NCBI GenBank assembly: GCA_007570785.1
Contig: ML660774.1
Location: forward strand, 6,043,404-6,107,403
Direction: 5' to 3'
Length of the DNA stretch: 64,000 nt
DNA from: Antilocapra americana
Taxonomy: Eukaryota; Chordata; Mammalia; Artiodactyla; Antilocapridae
In this document: one piece after another, positions 32,542 to 44,764 of the stretch
Position numbering within the stretch: the first letter of the stretch is position 1
How the letters are laid out: each line of letters opens with the position of its first letter
Translations under genes and position numbers: made by a program
The notes under the pieces: model-generated
Seen by the model: the letters and a program-made list of their open reading frames with translations, nothing else
What the model was told of the DNA's origin: nothing
The model's database searches: none

Positions 32542-32983
32542 TGCGTGTGCGTACTCAGTTGTTCCAGTCGTGTCCAGCTCTTTGTGATCCCTTGGACTGT
32601 AGCCCGCCAGGCTCCTCTCTCCATGGCATTTCCCAGGCAAGAATACTGGAGTAGGTTGCCATTTCCTTCTCCAAGGGATCTTCCCAATCCAGGCATTGAA
32701 CCCACGTCTCCTGCGTTGGCGGGTGAATTCTTTACCACTACTGAGCCGTTAGTGAAGTGAAGTCGCTCAGTCCTGTCCGACTCTTTGCGACCCCGTGGAC
32801 TGTTGCCTACCAGGCTCCTTCGTCCATGAGATTCTCCAGGCAAGAATACTGGAGTGGGTTGCCATTTCCTTCTCCAGGGGATCTTCCTGACCCAGGGATC
32901 GAACCTGGGTCTTCCACATTGCAGGCAGATGCTCTAACCTCTGAGCCACAAGGGAAGCTCCTACTGAGCCATTAGAAAAGCCC
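32542..32983 (-). mobile_element. Outer Bov-tA SINE with perfect TSD
   Basis: Antisense Bov-tA from the tail at 32542 to the head ending aaaagccc at 32983. The 13-bp TSD aaaatattttata at 32529-32541 and 32984-32996 is exact. A second SINE sits inside its tRNA-derived head. Confidence 0.93.
32753..32960 (-). mobile_element. Inner Bov-tA SINE nested in the first
   Basis: Full antisense Bov-tA inserted in the head of the outer copy. The 15-bp TSD ctactgagcc(g/a)ttag is at 32738-32752 and 32961-32975, with one mismatch. Same orientation as its host, so it looks like a tandem array but is an insertion. Confidence 0.94.
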
Positions 32984-32996
32984 AAAATATTTTATA

Positions 32997-33745
32997 CAAA
33001 CACTTAAAAAAAATGTTAGTTTTTTATGATAGGATAGCAATATTTATTGGTGATCATTGACCATCGATTTCCCAAGTAACTTAGACTTTAGGCACTGTTG
33101 TATAAAAGTAAATCAGACGTGGATGCTGAATCGGAGGAGATGCCTTGTTTCTCTTGTCTTCTAATGACATTCAGCACACTCCTGAAAGTTTTCCAAACCT
33201 ATTCTTCCCTATTTTAGCTGGAACTGTACACAGCGACAGGAGAGAAACAGGCAAAAGAAAACCCCCACAAACTCTTGGAAGTACCATAGTTGTTTGTGTA
33301 CAGTTTACTCTTGAAAGTATAAACATTTCAGTGATCTGTGTTAATCACTGGAAGGGCTGCCTTTCCCAGGGATATCTTGGTAGTATTTGTAAAGCACAGA
33401 GTTGGTGATGATGATCAAACGGAAAATAATTCTGTGTATTCTCTTTACAAAGCTGTCACAAGTGCCGGCGTTGCAAAGATGCTGTGAAGGGCTAAAACCG
33501 TCTTCCTCTGCAAATGATTTTTCCTACACTATTAACCCTGATGTCAGTAAAGAAGCCACAGTTCTGAGGAGACAGCAGTGAGCAGCACTGGAATCAAGGC
33601 CCACTGGGAAGTGGACCAGGAGTTCTGAGAGCTGTTCTTTCATTCCAGTAACTTGGGAGTAGTGACTATGGCCCCAGTAGAGATGTACACTTAGGCAGCA
33701 TCAGTCTGACTGGGGGTGGAGGTAGATTTAATTTTAAAGAAATGT
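32997..33745. other. Unique intronic DNA
   Basis: No recognised repeat, no exon supported. Confidence 0.45.
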
Positions 33746-33756
33746 AGACATTATTT

Positions 33757-33966
33757 GGGGGGGCTTCCCTGGTGGGTCAGACAGTAAAGAATCTGCCTGC
33801 AAAGCAGAAGACCCGGGTTTGATCCTTGGGTCAGGAAGATCCCCTGGAGGAGGGCATGGCAACCCACTCCAGGATTCTTGCTCATGGACAGAGGAGCCTG
33901 GCAGGCTGCAGTCTATGGAGTTGCAGAGTCAGACTCGACCAACCGACTTAACACTTTCACACTTTC
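33757..33966 (+). mobile_element. Bov-tA SINE with perfect TSD
   Basis: Head ggcttccctggtgggtcag, end cttaacactttcac. The 11-bp TSD agacattattt is at 33746-33756 and 33967-33977. A short deletion removes part of the ctggagaatccc block. Confidence 0.93.
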
Positions 33967-33977
33967 AGACATTATTT

Positions 33978-34520
33978 TGACTTTATAGTGACTTTCAGCC
34001 AAGTAAGTGTCCCTGTTTTTTCTGGGGAAATGAGTGTATGAGGAGTAGGCAGGCAGAGAGGCTTTGCAAGGGTCCATTCGTGCTGTGTTTTCTCACAGGC
34101 TCAAACATTTGAGTACCAACAGTTTGCGCTGTAGGCAAGGTTGACCTAGAGAGATTTGTGCTACAAATGCCTGATGAAAATTCTGACTTAGTGAGAGACC
34201 AGGAATTACTTTCCTGATACTGCTCCATTGTATGTGAGGGTGATTTCATTAAGGGGCACTGTTGCGCAGTCAGATTTAAAGCATGGTAGATACTGTTTAC
34301 TCTCAAAGGTTTGAAGAGCACAGTGTTTCATTTAGTGCAGAATTTTACAGTTTTCCTTTGTGCTGCGGTTTTAAGTAGAGATGAATTGAAGTGCCAGTCT
34401 TTTTTTTTTTTCTTTGAAACTGTGACCTGAGGATAAGAACACGCCATCCCTGTGAAAATCCAGAGGAAGAGGAAGCAGAGGAACAGGTTAGATTCCTAGC
34501 CCTCCTGCCTAGTACGATAG
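33978..34520. other. Unique intronic DNA
   Basis: No recognised repeat except a T-run at 34400-34411. No exon supported. Confidence 0.45.
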
Positions 34521-34682
34521 CTGCTAGGAATGTGTGGCTATTTAAATCAATTGGAATTAAAGTTAGTTAAACATTTAGTTCCTCACTAAATATTTAATCT
34601 CACTAGCCACATGCTAAGTGCCCAGTAGCCACGTGTACAGATATAGAGCGTTTCTGCCAGTGCAGAAAGCTCTGTCGGACTG
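34521..34682. mobile_element. Ancient DNA-transposon-like MITE
   Basis: tgtgtggctatttaaatcaattgg, ctcactagccacatgctaag and cagaaagctctgtcggactgc follow the order of a common mammalian MITE built around agccacatgtggct. The family is not assigned. Confidence 0.5.
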
Positions 34683-35101
34683 CACTGCCCTGAAGTGCGG
34701 GGGAGGTGGCTGGATTTCAGGGAACTGAAAGAGCCGATGTGGCTGCAGGGCAGAGATGGGGAAAGAAGGGACTCATGAGAGGAGGCAGAGAGGTGAAAAG
34801 GGTGTCTGATCAGGGATGCCTTGTACACCATCAACATTTTAAGGGCATCTGGGAGCCATCAGAGAGTTTTCAGTTGAATGGAGCAGTGATGGGGCTTGTG
34901 TGTGTGTGTGTGTATGTCCTTGCCGATTTTTAAAATGGAGATCATTATGGAGAAGGAATCATAGCAGCTATTGCAGTCATGTAGTCTAGGTGAGAAACAA
35001 TCAGATCTTGAATTGGAATGATAGCTTTGGCAATGGATTGGAGATTGTTTTTCGGGCGAAAGTGAAAGAATTTACATGTACTGGTGGGGAAGGACCATGG
35101 A
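34683..35101. other. Unique intronic DNA
   Basis: Contains a short TG run near 34898-34913. No exon supported. Confidence 0.45.
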
Positions 35102-35298
35102 GGGCTTCCCTGGTGGCTCAGACGGTAAAGAATCTGCCTGCAACGCAGGAGACCCGGGTTCGGTCCCTGGTTCAGAAAGATCCCCTGGAGAAGGGAATGG
35201 CTCCCCATTCCAGTATTCTTGCCTGGAGAATTCTGTGCACCGAGCAGCCTGGCAAGCTACAGTCCACTGGGTCACATAACTGAGCAACTAACACTAAA
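35102..35298 (+). mobile_element. Bov-tA SINE
   Basis: Head gggcttccctggtggctcag, B box gggttcggtccc, end cataactgagcaactaacac. TSD not clear. Confidence 0.9.
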
Positions 35299-36782
35299 GA
35301 CCGAGGAAGGAATATGGTTGGTTGGCATCCAGTTGCATCGGTGCTCCAGAGTTCTGTTGCAGATTTATCAGTGTGAGATGGTTGCTAGGACATGTACATG
35401 GAGACATCGAATAGGCAGCTGGATATAGTGTCTGGAGTTTTGGAGACAGCTCCAGAGCTGGACGCTCTAAATTCAGGGATACATAGCTAGTGTTTTAAAA
35501 TGGGGGGATGGAGTGAGACTCTTGGGAATGCAGGAAGAGAAGAGGTCCCAGGGCTGAGCCCTGAAGCATGGTAGTATTTGTGCTTTCCACCACTGTGCTA
35601 AAGACGATGAAGATGGTGATGAGAATGATCTAAGTACCATGCATGTCATTTCAGGCTCCAGGAGGGCAGGTCCTGCCTCTGTCTTGCATTTCAATGTTGA
35701 GCTCTGTGCAAGGTCTTAATAAATATTTATGGAATAAATGAAACCTTTGACAGGAACCATTAGCCTCCCAATTTTGGGAAGCTGAGGCTTAATAGGTGAA
35801 GCGTCTTGTCTAGGGCACAGAGCTGTTCAGCAGTGGTGGTGGGACTCGCCTGTGCCCATCCCACTTCAAAGCTCTGCCTTTCGCCATTCGGAACTTCCAG
35901 GTGCCACTCACAAGGGCCCTCGGCCTCGGGTTTGGGGTCGGAGGTCACAGCCACCTTTCAGGATTCAGTTTCAACACTGGAAGCTTCCCTGGCCCACTCA
36001 GCCCCACGAGATCTTCCAGGGCCTTGTTTCTCATGGTGCTTGTTTTCAGCATCAGTATCAAAACTAAATGTATACTTCATTGATTCTTGTAAGTGAACTG
36101 TTACCCTTTTCAGAATTTACTTTTTATTTTCCCCAACGAGTGGGTAGGCTCCATTTGGTTAAACCATGCACACTCTTCTTTATTTAATGCCCCCTCACAG
36201 GACACCCAGTCCAATGTCTTGTGGGTGTTTGGTGCTCAGCTGAAGCCAGATCTGATTCTGTCGCTCCTGCCTCATTCCAGGGCTTTGAGTTCTTTCAGAG
36301 GCTGGGATCTGATTGGCTATATCCTACGTCTTTCTGTTCCTAAGACCCCTCTGACCTTGTACCACAGCCTGCTCGCAATCCAGGCTTCCACAGAGCCATC
36401 CATAGCACCTGCACCGCCCCGCCATGTCCCCGCCCCAATCTGAGGACAGGTGAACTGATTATTAAAGGATGGAGAATTTTCAAAGCCGTAACGCTGAGCT
36501 CCAGCTCTCCCAGATTCTTTGACAAAACTCTGTCTCTCGCATTAATTGAAACCCTGAAGAGCAGTCTGTTATGAGAATGCCTGGATTCTACAAGTGAGTA
36601 AGTTACAGACCTTGATTGGAATTCTTGTTTTACCTTTGAGCCTAAGTCTTGGCGGAGGGGTTGGGGGCGGGGGGGGGGGCGCAATTGTTTCTTTCTGTAA
36701 ACGGCCCTGTTAGCGTTTGGTTTACTGTGTTTAGATTTGAATTCAGGCTCTGGCCTCGGGGAAGTGGCAGGAACTAAGCGGC
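35299..36782. other. Unique intronic DNA around arm A
   Basis: Outside 35691-35804 no young repeat is seen. MIR-like text continues to about 35900. A G-run lies at 36663-36679. No exon supported. Confidence 0.45.
35691..35804 (+). repeat. Inverted repeat arm A (L2/MIR junction)
   Basis: 114 bp matching the reverse complement of 36783-36896 without gaps at about 88% identity (some 14 mismatches). It contains an L2-like end (gtcttaataaatatttatgg) joined to an antisense MIR-like core (gggaagctgaggctta). Weaker similarity continues outward for about 30 bp. Confidence 0.8.
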
Positions 36783-36896
36783 ACACTTCACCTACTAAGC
36801 CTCAGCTTCCTAAAATTGGGTCGTTAATGGTTCCTGTTAAAGATTTCCTTTATTCGATAAATATTTATGAAGACCTTGCACAGAGCTAAACACTGA
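36783..36896 (-). repeat. Inverted repeat arm B
   Basis: Reverse-complement partner of 35691-35804, with about 980 bp between the arms. Both arms carry the same L2-MIR junction, so they derive from one duplicated composite, not from two separate insertions. Confidence 0.8.
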
Positions 36897-37964
36897 AATA
36901 CAACCCAGTAGGAAGTGGCAGAAACAAATCGATGGAGCTGTGAAACTTACCTGGAAGAATATGAATGTTTCACTAAAACTGTGGTTGTAAAGGAATCATT
37001 AAATTTGCACATTCCTTATCCCTATCACAAGCTACACTTTTTTTTCCTTTGTGAGAGCTGAAGCATATCCTGTGTATCTGCTGCTATACGGGAATCTAGT
37101 ATTCTTACATTTCCACTTTGACTTGGTTTGAGATCTAAGTTTGTGAATTTCAATTAAATGCTCAGATTATGCATGTGAAAAATCTTTTGTTCCTGTGTTG
37201 CTATGAGCAACAGTTGTTAAAGTTAATCTTCCCTTTTAAAGGAATTGTGGGCAAATAAATATATGAATCTTAACAGATTAAAAAATAAAAGGTCGTCCTT
37301 GAGTGTTGCGAATGTTCTGTTTATAAAGTAAATCGTTACTAGGACCGTAATGATCCCGGTGAAGGGAAGAATGCGGTAGAAGTGAATACTCATCCACACT
37401 TTGACAAAACATTCCTAAAATACTATTCAAATGAGGAAAGACGACGGGCTGCAGTCGAGTGTAGCCAAGTCTTGAGTCTGACTGCGTTTACTATTGTGGC
37501 CAGAAAGAAGCCGTTTGTAGTGGTTTGCGTAGGAAACCCAGGATTTATCTGAAATTTCCCAACTTTCTGTCTTTAAAAAAAAAAAAAAAGACCTCGCCTC
37601 TCCTCCTCCCCACATTGCACATTATCTCCTTGAAGCCGTCATTTGTCCTGATGTTTGCCTCATGGCTCTCCACCCTACTTCAGCCTAAATTTTCATGACC
37701 TGGTGACGGCTTGGTGTTTGATTCTGACCGTTTGATTATACTGCTCTGTGCTGTTGAAACGAGCAGTGTTCACCTAGATCAGCAGCAGTAGTGAAGGCCC
37801 AGGTTGGCCTCTCAGATGGGAAATCTAGAGCTGGCCCCGCGGTGGAGGCTGCTGGATGGATTTCCATGGATTCACTCTGCAGAAGGGCACCAGGACTGGG
37901 GCCGGCCTGCGGCAGCCAGTTCCCCAGTTAGAGGCACGCGGGCTGGGAACTGGACTGACTGTTG
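36897..37964. other. Unique intronic DNA
   Basis: No recognised repeat except T/A runs near 37040 and 37575-37590. No exon supported. Confidence 0.45.
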
Positions 37965-37975
37965 CAGGGATGTAT

Positions 37976-38104
37976 GCATGCGTGGGTGTGTGTTCAGTCG
38001 CTCAGTCGTGTCTGACTCTTTGCGACCCCACGGACTTTTAGCCCACCAGGCCCCTCTGTCCATGGGGATTCTCCAGGCAAGAATCCTGGAGTGTGTTTCA
38101 GTTT
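37976..38104 (-). mobile_element. Bov-A monomer with perfect TSD
   Basis: Only the BovB-derived body is present, without a tRNA head (cagtcgctcagtcgtgtctg to aagaatcctggagtgtg). The 11-bp TSD cagggatgtat at 37965-37975 and 38105-38115 shows it inserted in this 5'-truncated form. Confidence 0.9.
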
Positions 38105-38115
38105 CAGGGATGTAT

Positions 38116-39065
38116 ATCGATAATTCATTCTCCCTAGGAGAATACAGGACTCAATGAAGAGACGCCCTTTGTCCTCATCCTGCATTCTCACCTCCTCCCT
38201 GCTCACTCTTGAGAGCAAACCCTAAAGCACTAGCCCTTGACACAGTTTGCAGGAAGAAAACATAAGTTTCTTCTGTAAATTTCAGAATAACCTGTGGAGC
38301 CCACCACCTTCAGGAAGGGGTCAGATACCCACCTCCCAGCACCTCTGTGTACCATCCATGCACCTTGTGTGTTGGGAAACAGTGATTTCTTTTTTGAAAC
38401 AACAGTTTCATTTTAATTTTAAAAATTTAAATTGGATTTTTTTCATGCCAGTTTTAAAAGCAGAGATATAATGTTTGGATATTAATTCTAAAAGATATTC
38501 TGGTTTAAGAGTGAGAACTTAAATGAGCATATAGTGTTTGAGTTAGTGTAAATCATAGAAAAATCATGCCTCTAATATGTAAAGTACGTTTTCTTTCACT
38601 ATTGTCAGTTCTTTTACCAAGGTCAATATTTCACCGGAAATGCTTCATTGTATTTGTCTATAGTGATAATTATATAGTTCTAAAGCTGTTCATTCAAGGA
38701 ACTTGCATTTGTTTGTTGATGACTTTTAAAGAAAGTCACAATGGAAAGTCATCTAAACCTCTGGTTTCATCAAGGTATCAGAAGCGTTGTTCTAGTCACA
38801 GAGATAAAAGTTACCTCTGCAAATATAGAAAGGATATTTTACCACTTTAAGATTAAATCCTTCTAGTTAATAATTTGGGGATTGAAAGAAAGATAGGAAA
38901 GCTGACTTTCCCTTTCTGGTCTTGAAGAAGAAAAAGAAAAGTTCTGTTTGTTGAAAAGCCAGTTATTTTAGAATTTTCAAGGTCACCCATCAGCTGCCTG
39001 AAGGGGTGTGTGTTTGTATAATATATAAATTTCATTGAAAAACATCTTTATTCATATTAAAGAAT
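38116..39065. other. Unique intronic DNA
   Basis: AT-rich, no recognised repeat, no exon supported. Confidence 0.45.
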
Positions 39066-39228
39066 TATGAAAGTGGAAGTGTTAGTTGCTCAGTCATGTC
39101 CACCTCTGCGACCCCATGGACTGTAGCCCACCAGCCTGGAGTTCTCCAGACAAGAATCCTGGAGTGGGTTGCCATTCCCTTCTCCAGGGAATCTTCCCAA
39201 CCCAGGGATCGAACTCAGGTCTCCTCAT
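39066..39228 (-). mobile_element. Bov-tA SINE, antisense, head missing
   Basis: gaagtgttagttgctcagtc through gggatcgaactcaggtctcc. Ends at the B box, so the 5' tRNA part is lost. Confidence 0.87.
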
Positions 39229-39254
39229 GATGCATGGTTAATGAATGTGGTGAA

Positions 39255-39780
39255 AAATCTCACTTTCACTATTAATAAAGGAAATGCAGAGGAAAACTCC
39301 AGTGAAATACCAGCTCATTTTTACCAGATTTGCTAAAATTAATAAGCCTGATAGCAATCAGGTGTGGAGCGGATGCAGAGAAATAGAAGCTTTCACCATT
39401 GCTGATAAAAGTGTGAATTGATAAAACTACTAAGATAGCAACTGGTGATGTATGTCAGTTTAAACGTTTGCATTCCTGTAAGCCCAGAATGCCACTTAGT
39501 ATCGATATATGTAAGTAGGTACAAGCACGTTCATTGTAGCACAGTTTATAAAAGCAGAAAATGGTCAGAAATCCAAACGTCCATCAATAGGGGATTGTGT
39601 TAAGCAACTTTTGTGGTTTAGTCATATAGTGGAATGCTACACAGTGGTTGAAATGAACTAGAATATTCCTACATATATCAGCATAGATAAATCTTGATAG
39701 TGTTTAGAGAAGCAAGGAAGGTTTCAGAAGTACATGTATAGTATATCATGCATGTTAAATTATTTTTAAGAAACCCCCAA
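39255..39780 (+). mobile_element. Old L1 3' region, sense
   Basis: aggaaatgcagaggaaaactcc, ataccagctcatttttaccag, cattgctgataaaagtgtga, ccaaacgtccatcaatagggg and ggaatgctacacagtggttg follow L1 ORF2-end order, strongly diverged. Confidence 0.7.
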
Positions 39781-39817
39781 AATTAGAGTGTGTAGCATTT
39801 ATGGATACGTGTGCTTG

Positions 39818-40012
39818 GGCTTCCCATGTGGCGCTAGTGGTAAAGAGCCTGCCTGCCAGTGCAGGAGACATAAGAGAGGCAGGTTCAGTCCCTTGGTTGA
39901 GAAGATTGCCTGGAGGAGGGCATGGCAACTCACTCCAGAATTCTTGCCTGGAGAATCCCAAGGACAAGAGGAGCCTGGAGGGCCGACACAACTGAAGCAA
40001 CTTAGCATGCAT
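39818..40012 (+). mobile_element. Bov-tA SINE
   Basis: Head gggcttcccatgtggcgctag, body to cgacacaactgaagcaactta. It lacks part of the tggactacagtccatggg block. Confidence 0.9.
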
Positions 40013-40149
40013 AATGAATTTTATTAATAGATATCCTAATTTTGAATTTTGGAGTAAAGCCCACTTGGTCACTTAAAAAAATGTATGGCTAGTATTAGGA
40101 TTTGTACTTTAATATTCATGAGAATATTAATATTCATAAGTCTGATTTT

Positions 40150-40990
40150 CTAATTTTTTTCTTCCCTTCTTTTGATGCTCACTTGATTAGATTTTGGTTC
40201 TAATGTTCCACTGACTTCCTGAAAAGAATTTGGAAACTTTCTCTGTTTTCCATGGAGCAGTTTAACTTTCACTGAAATTGTGTGTTCCCTGCAGTTTAGT
40301 AGTGTTCACATTCATGACTTACTTGATCTTGAACTTTTTCTGGGGGATTAGTTCTCGGCTAACAGTTTTGGTGTCTATACCACTGATCAGATTTTTCCCT
40401 GTCTTTGGGGGCCAGTTTGGTATTTATATTTTCCTGGATAATTGTCAATGTTTTCCAATTGATTGGACAAGGTAATCCCTTAACATTCTTTACTTTCCTG
40501 GTATCTCTGATTGTTCCCCTGTTCTCATCTATTACTCAATTTGTTCTTTTTCATCTTTTCAGTTTTTAGGTTATCTAATTGCTCGGCTGTTTTGCATATT
40601 TCTTTTTAAAGTAACCATCCCAAGCTTATTGTTATTAGCTATTTTTTCCAATTCCGTTATCTTGGCTTTTTATCTTTATTCCTTCCTTCCTTCTACTTTT
40701 TCGTTTTTTGTAACTTCTTGAGATGGCTTAATTTATTTTCGTTACTTATTTAGTCATATAAGCAGCTAAAGTTGTGAATGTTCTTTTTCTCTGATGGTTT
40801 GGGGTGAACTTGACCCTGTCACGTTTTTCACGACCATCCCCTCTTCATCAGACTTAGTGTAAGAAGACACAGGCCTAACTGTTTCTTCAGATCTCTATTT
40901 TCTTACGAAGGTTTCCCTGTCCTGTAAAGCTTATTAAATAAATTTGTGTGTTCTTCTCCTGTTAATCAGTCTTTTGTCGATTTAATTTTT
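40150..40990 (-). mobile_element. Possible degraded L1, antisense
   Basis: T-rich text with ctggtatctctgattgttcc, ttaggttatctaattgctc and ccttccttccttctac motifs recalls antisense L1 ORF2. Too decayed for certainty. Confidence 0.35.
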
Positions 40991-42839
40991 CGACCCTGCC
41001 AAGGACCCTAAGAGGGTTGAGGAAGGCATTTTTCTCCCCTCCAGATCACTGATCCCTGCTGTAGTTGTATCAGAGCTTCTGAAATGTTGCGATTTCATGG
41101 TTATTTGGTACTTAATCACCAGTATTCAGTTTTGAATTCCTCCTTATGTCAGAACTTCGAATCGGTGATAGCCCAAACCACTCCACAAAAGCTTAGATGT
41201 GCTAGACACACTACCATTTTCTGATGCAGTGTGTGGCCAAAGAAATCATCTAAAGTGCAGAAAGCATCCCGAGTGCTGAACCAGGGTGCTGCCCCGGTGA
41301 GCCCAAGAGTCCTCAAAGTAACTGAGAAGCCACTGCCTTGGCCATTCAGGTGTGCGGGTAGCATTCGTCCGCTGCAGGCCAGAACTGGGTGAGAGTCAGT
41401 TACGTTCTGGACTCTTGAGCACTGACGGTGGTGTCACTCTTTCAGACTGACCTGTGCAGTAGTGAAGACCTGACCTTAGAAGCTTCTTCCTACGTCTGGT
41501 CCCCTGCACTCTTCTTATGGCAGAGAAGGGTATCAGATGCAGTGACCCTGATACCCTTCCCAGCCCTGTGGGTATCCTGGGGCTTCTCTAAATATCCAGG
41601 ACCGGGGAGATGCATGGGATGATGAATATGACTCCGTGGGAGACACGTGATGTCCTTCATACCCACTCTTGTCATTTCAAGGCAAATAGACCTGACATTT
41701 CTTAGAAATAGCAGAGAACCGTTGTAGATGAAATGGAAGCAGTTTCCTTAGAACTCTGTAGGGTTTACATTATCACCATATTTTCAGGTCAAAGGATGGA
41801 TAGGTTAGCTTTTACATCAAACCTGGTTGTGTGAATATGAAAAATAACTGTGATCTGGTATGCCTTCTGTGTCCTGTGTATGCACACACTACTTCATTTT
41901 TATTCATGTGTGAGAATGGAAAAAGAATTGTAAGAAGGAAGCAGAATGCTGTACAGAACTTTCTCTATTGTTATCACAGCAGAGTTACTACACCCTACAA
42001 CGTGTTGGATTTTGAATTAGGTGCAAGGTTGAGTATTTCAAGTCTTCGTTGCTCTACACTTAGTGGCTTTACTGGGTGCTTCCTTGGCTAACACCAGGAG
42101 CTGTGTGACCCCCACACCGAGTTCACCCTGGACTTCCTTTGTCTAGGGTGCCACGTTTCTCCAACCAGAGTGGTTTTTCCAATGCCTGTGTTGTTTCTGG
42201 CTCTCCACTCTCCCCACCTCAGAATTCTTTTACCTCTTCATCATTATAAGCATGTCCTGTGAGTTCTTGTTGCCTTAAGTTTTCAGTTTTCTGAAATACA
42301 TCTTTTAATTCTTCATTCTACCTCAAATCCTTAGTATATGCCGACTGTGGACATTCTACCCCTTCTGTGAAGACTGGTTCGGGAGTGGACAGGTGGCCTG
42401 TTCTGGTCCCTGAGAATTGAGGGGGAGTCTGCTTGGGGCTGGGAAACAGCTGGAGAAGGGGACAATTTTTCTTATTCTCCTCTATGTTGTTCTGCCTGGG
42501 TGCCACCTGGAACCATGGTCCCCATCTTATTGCCAGCCTAAGAACAAAGCCCGTGTGGAGGACAGCAGGGTCTCGATGGACAGAGGCGAAGTCTTCAGCG
42601 ACATTGTTGAGCCACGGAGCCACGCAGCCCTGGAGTCCCCAGCCACCCTTGTGGTAGGTGGGCTGATAGTTATTCTGTGTAATCCAACTGCAGACCAAAA
42701 GTTTTCATTTGCAGCAGCAACCTCACCCTTGCCCCTCTGTGATGTTGCGATTCTGGAATGTAGGCTTTGGAATCTTGATGGATCAAAATGCTGGCTCTTC
42801 TGTCTACTTGGTACTTTCACGATCTCATGTATAGTACTG
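40991..42839. other. Unique intronic DNA
   Basis: 1.8 kb without a recognised repeat or credible exon. ORFs at 42417-42854 have no family resemblance and no splice support. Confidence 0.45.
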
Positions 42840-42848
42840 TTAACTTTG

Positions 42849-43078
42849 CCTTAAAGGGCTTTCCAGGGTGGCTCAGTGATAAAGAATCCACTTACTGATG
42901 CAGGAGACATAGGTTCGGTCCCTGGGTCAGGAAGATCCCCTGAAGAAGGAAATGGCAACCTGTTCCAGTATTCTTGCCTGGGAAATCCCATAGACAGAGG
43001 AACATGGCGGGCTACAGTCCATGAGGTCACAAAAGAGTTGGGCATAACCGAGTGACTGAACAGTGACAACAGAGAGGC
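42849..43078 (+). mobile_element. Bov-tA SINE with TSD
   Basis: Head gggctttccagggtggctcag at 42855, end gcataaccgagtgactgaac. The TSD ttaactttg is at 42840-42848 and 43079-43087. Confidence 0.88.
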
Positions 43079-43214
43079 TTAACTTTGTTTTGGTGCCAAC
43101 ATAATTATATCAGATAATCCTTTTATATTACCATTTCCTGGATGAAGAAAACTGAGATTGAGAGAAATTGAACTTGTGAGTGAATAAGGACTGAAACAAA
43201 GCAGACTATTTGAC

Positions 43215-43375
43215 CCAACTTCTCAGAGCCTCACTGTTTAATGTGAAAAAATGGTGATATCATGTTAATGCCAACCTCTTAGAATTGTTGGGAGGATTAA
43301 ATGAGATGATTTTCATACAGGGCATGTTACACAAGCATCATTCGATAAATAGCTTCTATTATTATTATTATTGCT
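43215..43375 (+). mobile_element. MIR SINE, sense
   Basis: Order matches MIR: cttctcagagcctcactg, gttgggaggattaaatgagatg, cattcgataaatagcttctattatt. Followed by ATT units. Confidence 0.7.
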
Positions 43376-44296
43376 ATCGCTGTTACTGTATTCTCTGTTG
43401 TCTTAGGGTTTACAACAGAAAATGACCCATGAGCCTTTGAAATACCTTAGTATATCTCTTCTTTTTTTTTTAACTGCCCATCTTGAAATAATTCTTCCAC
43501 ACTCAACATTCAACAAATATCTGTTAAAAAACAAAACAAAACAAATATCTATAGAGCCTATATATGCTCTATAAATGATATGAACGATGGCTGACTTCTT
43601 TTTTTAATGCCCTCTGATCTCATTTTCCTGCTCATTGCTTTACTATAATCTGACCTTTCAAAAGTAAATAGTGATCCTCTTAATAAATCCAGTGGGGTGT
43701 CAATCAGGGTTCACTCAGGAAAACAGGCTCCTGTCTGTATTCTGAGGGATAAAGGGCTTAGTACAGAATCAGCTGCTTCCACCCCTGTTGGAAGAGTGAC
43801 GGGAGGCTGCCGCAGCAGGTCAAGGAGGCTGGCAGGTGTGGGCCTGAGCCCGCTGGCCAGACCGCAGAGCCGGCTGCAGTTCTGTGGGCTTCCACCGATG
43901 GTCTGTTACGCCGCTGGGAGGGGACGGCTCTCAGGATCCGGGCTGGGGAGTCACTGCCAACCTCCCTGGGAATCCTGCCCTCTGCTTCACTTCTGTCTCT
44001 TCTCCGGACAGACCGCCAGCACCCACGCCCGCTGGATGCGCAGAGATGCAGTCCCTGGCCTCTGCCGGTCCCCTCTTCCTCTGCTCACCTGGTGACGCTG
44101 CTGCCTCCTCCGCCCACAGGACACACTCCACACCGATTCTGACTTTGTCCTCCTCCCCTGTGCCTGTGACCCTCCTCCCTCCTGGGATTCCCGGACACGT
44201 GGCCCTAAGCATGAAGTCAAAGCTGATTTTATAGACTTTTATGATGTTTAGTGTTTTGAATTTTGGGGTTTTTTTTTTTTTTGCTTTTATGCTTTG
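43376..44296. other. Intronic DNA, possible old repeat
   Basis: Contains an 8-bp-stem hairpin at 43550-43573 (tatagagc / gctctata) and a GC-rich part at 43780-44200 whose start (caatcagggttcactcagg) resembles an old mammalian repeat I cannot name. No exon supported. Confidence 0.4.
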
Positions 44297-44523
44297 TGTG
44301 TTGTGTGCTCAGATGGCTCAGTTGTGTCTGAGTCTTTGTGACCCCATGGACCGTAGCCCTGCCAGGCTCCTCTGTCCATGGGATTCCCCAGGCAAGAATA
44401 CTGGAGTGGGTTGCCATATCCTTCTCCAGGGGATCTTCCCAACTCAGGGATCAAACCCCCAGTCTCCAGAGTCTCCTGTACTGTCAGGCAGATCCTTTAC
44501 CACAGGCACCAACTGGGAAGCCC
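44297..44523 (-). mobile_element. Bov-tA SINE, antisense
   Basis: ctcagatggctcagttgtgtc through ttccttctcc-type text to the head (caccaactgggaagccc). The B-box region carries an inserted repeat of ccagtctccagagtctcc. Confidence 0.88.
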
Positions 44524-44764
44524 TTAGGTGTTTTATAAAATGCCTAGAAAGCTTTTTTCTGTATGAAGATTATGCAAATATTCATTATTTTTCTTCCAGT
44601 CTTTTTTTTTTTTGAAAAAGGATTCTTTTATACATTTAACCTTCAAATCACTTTCCCATCATTCTTTAACATGTTCAAGGCCAAATTCACCACCACCTGT
44701 CCTTATTCCTTTATCTGCCTTCCAGGGATGTCTGTATCACTAATTTTCACCATCTGGGCTCAGG

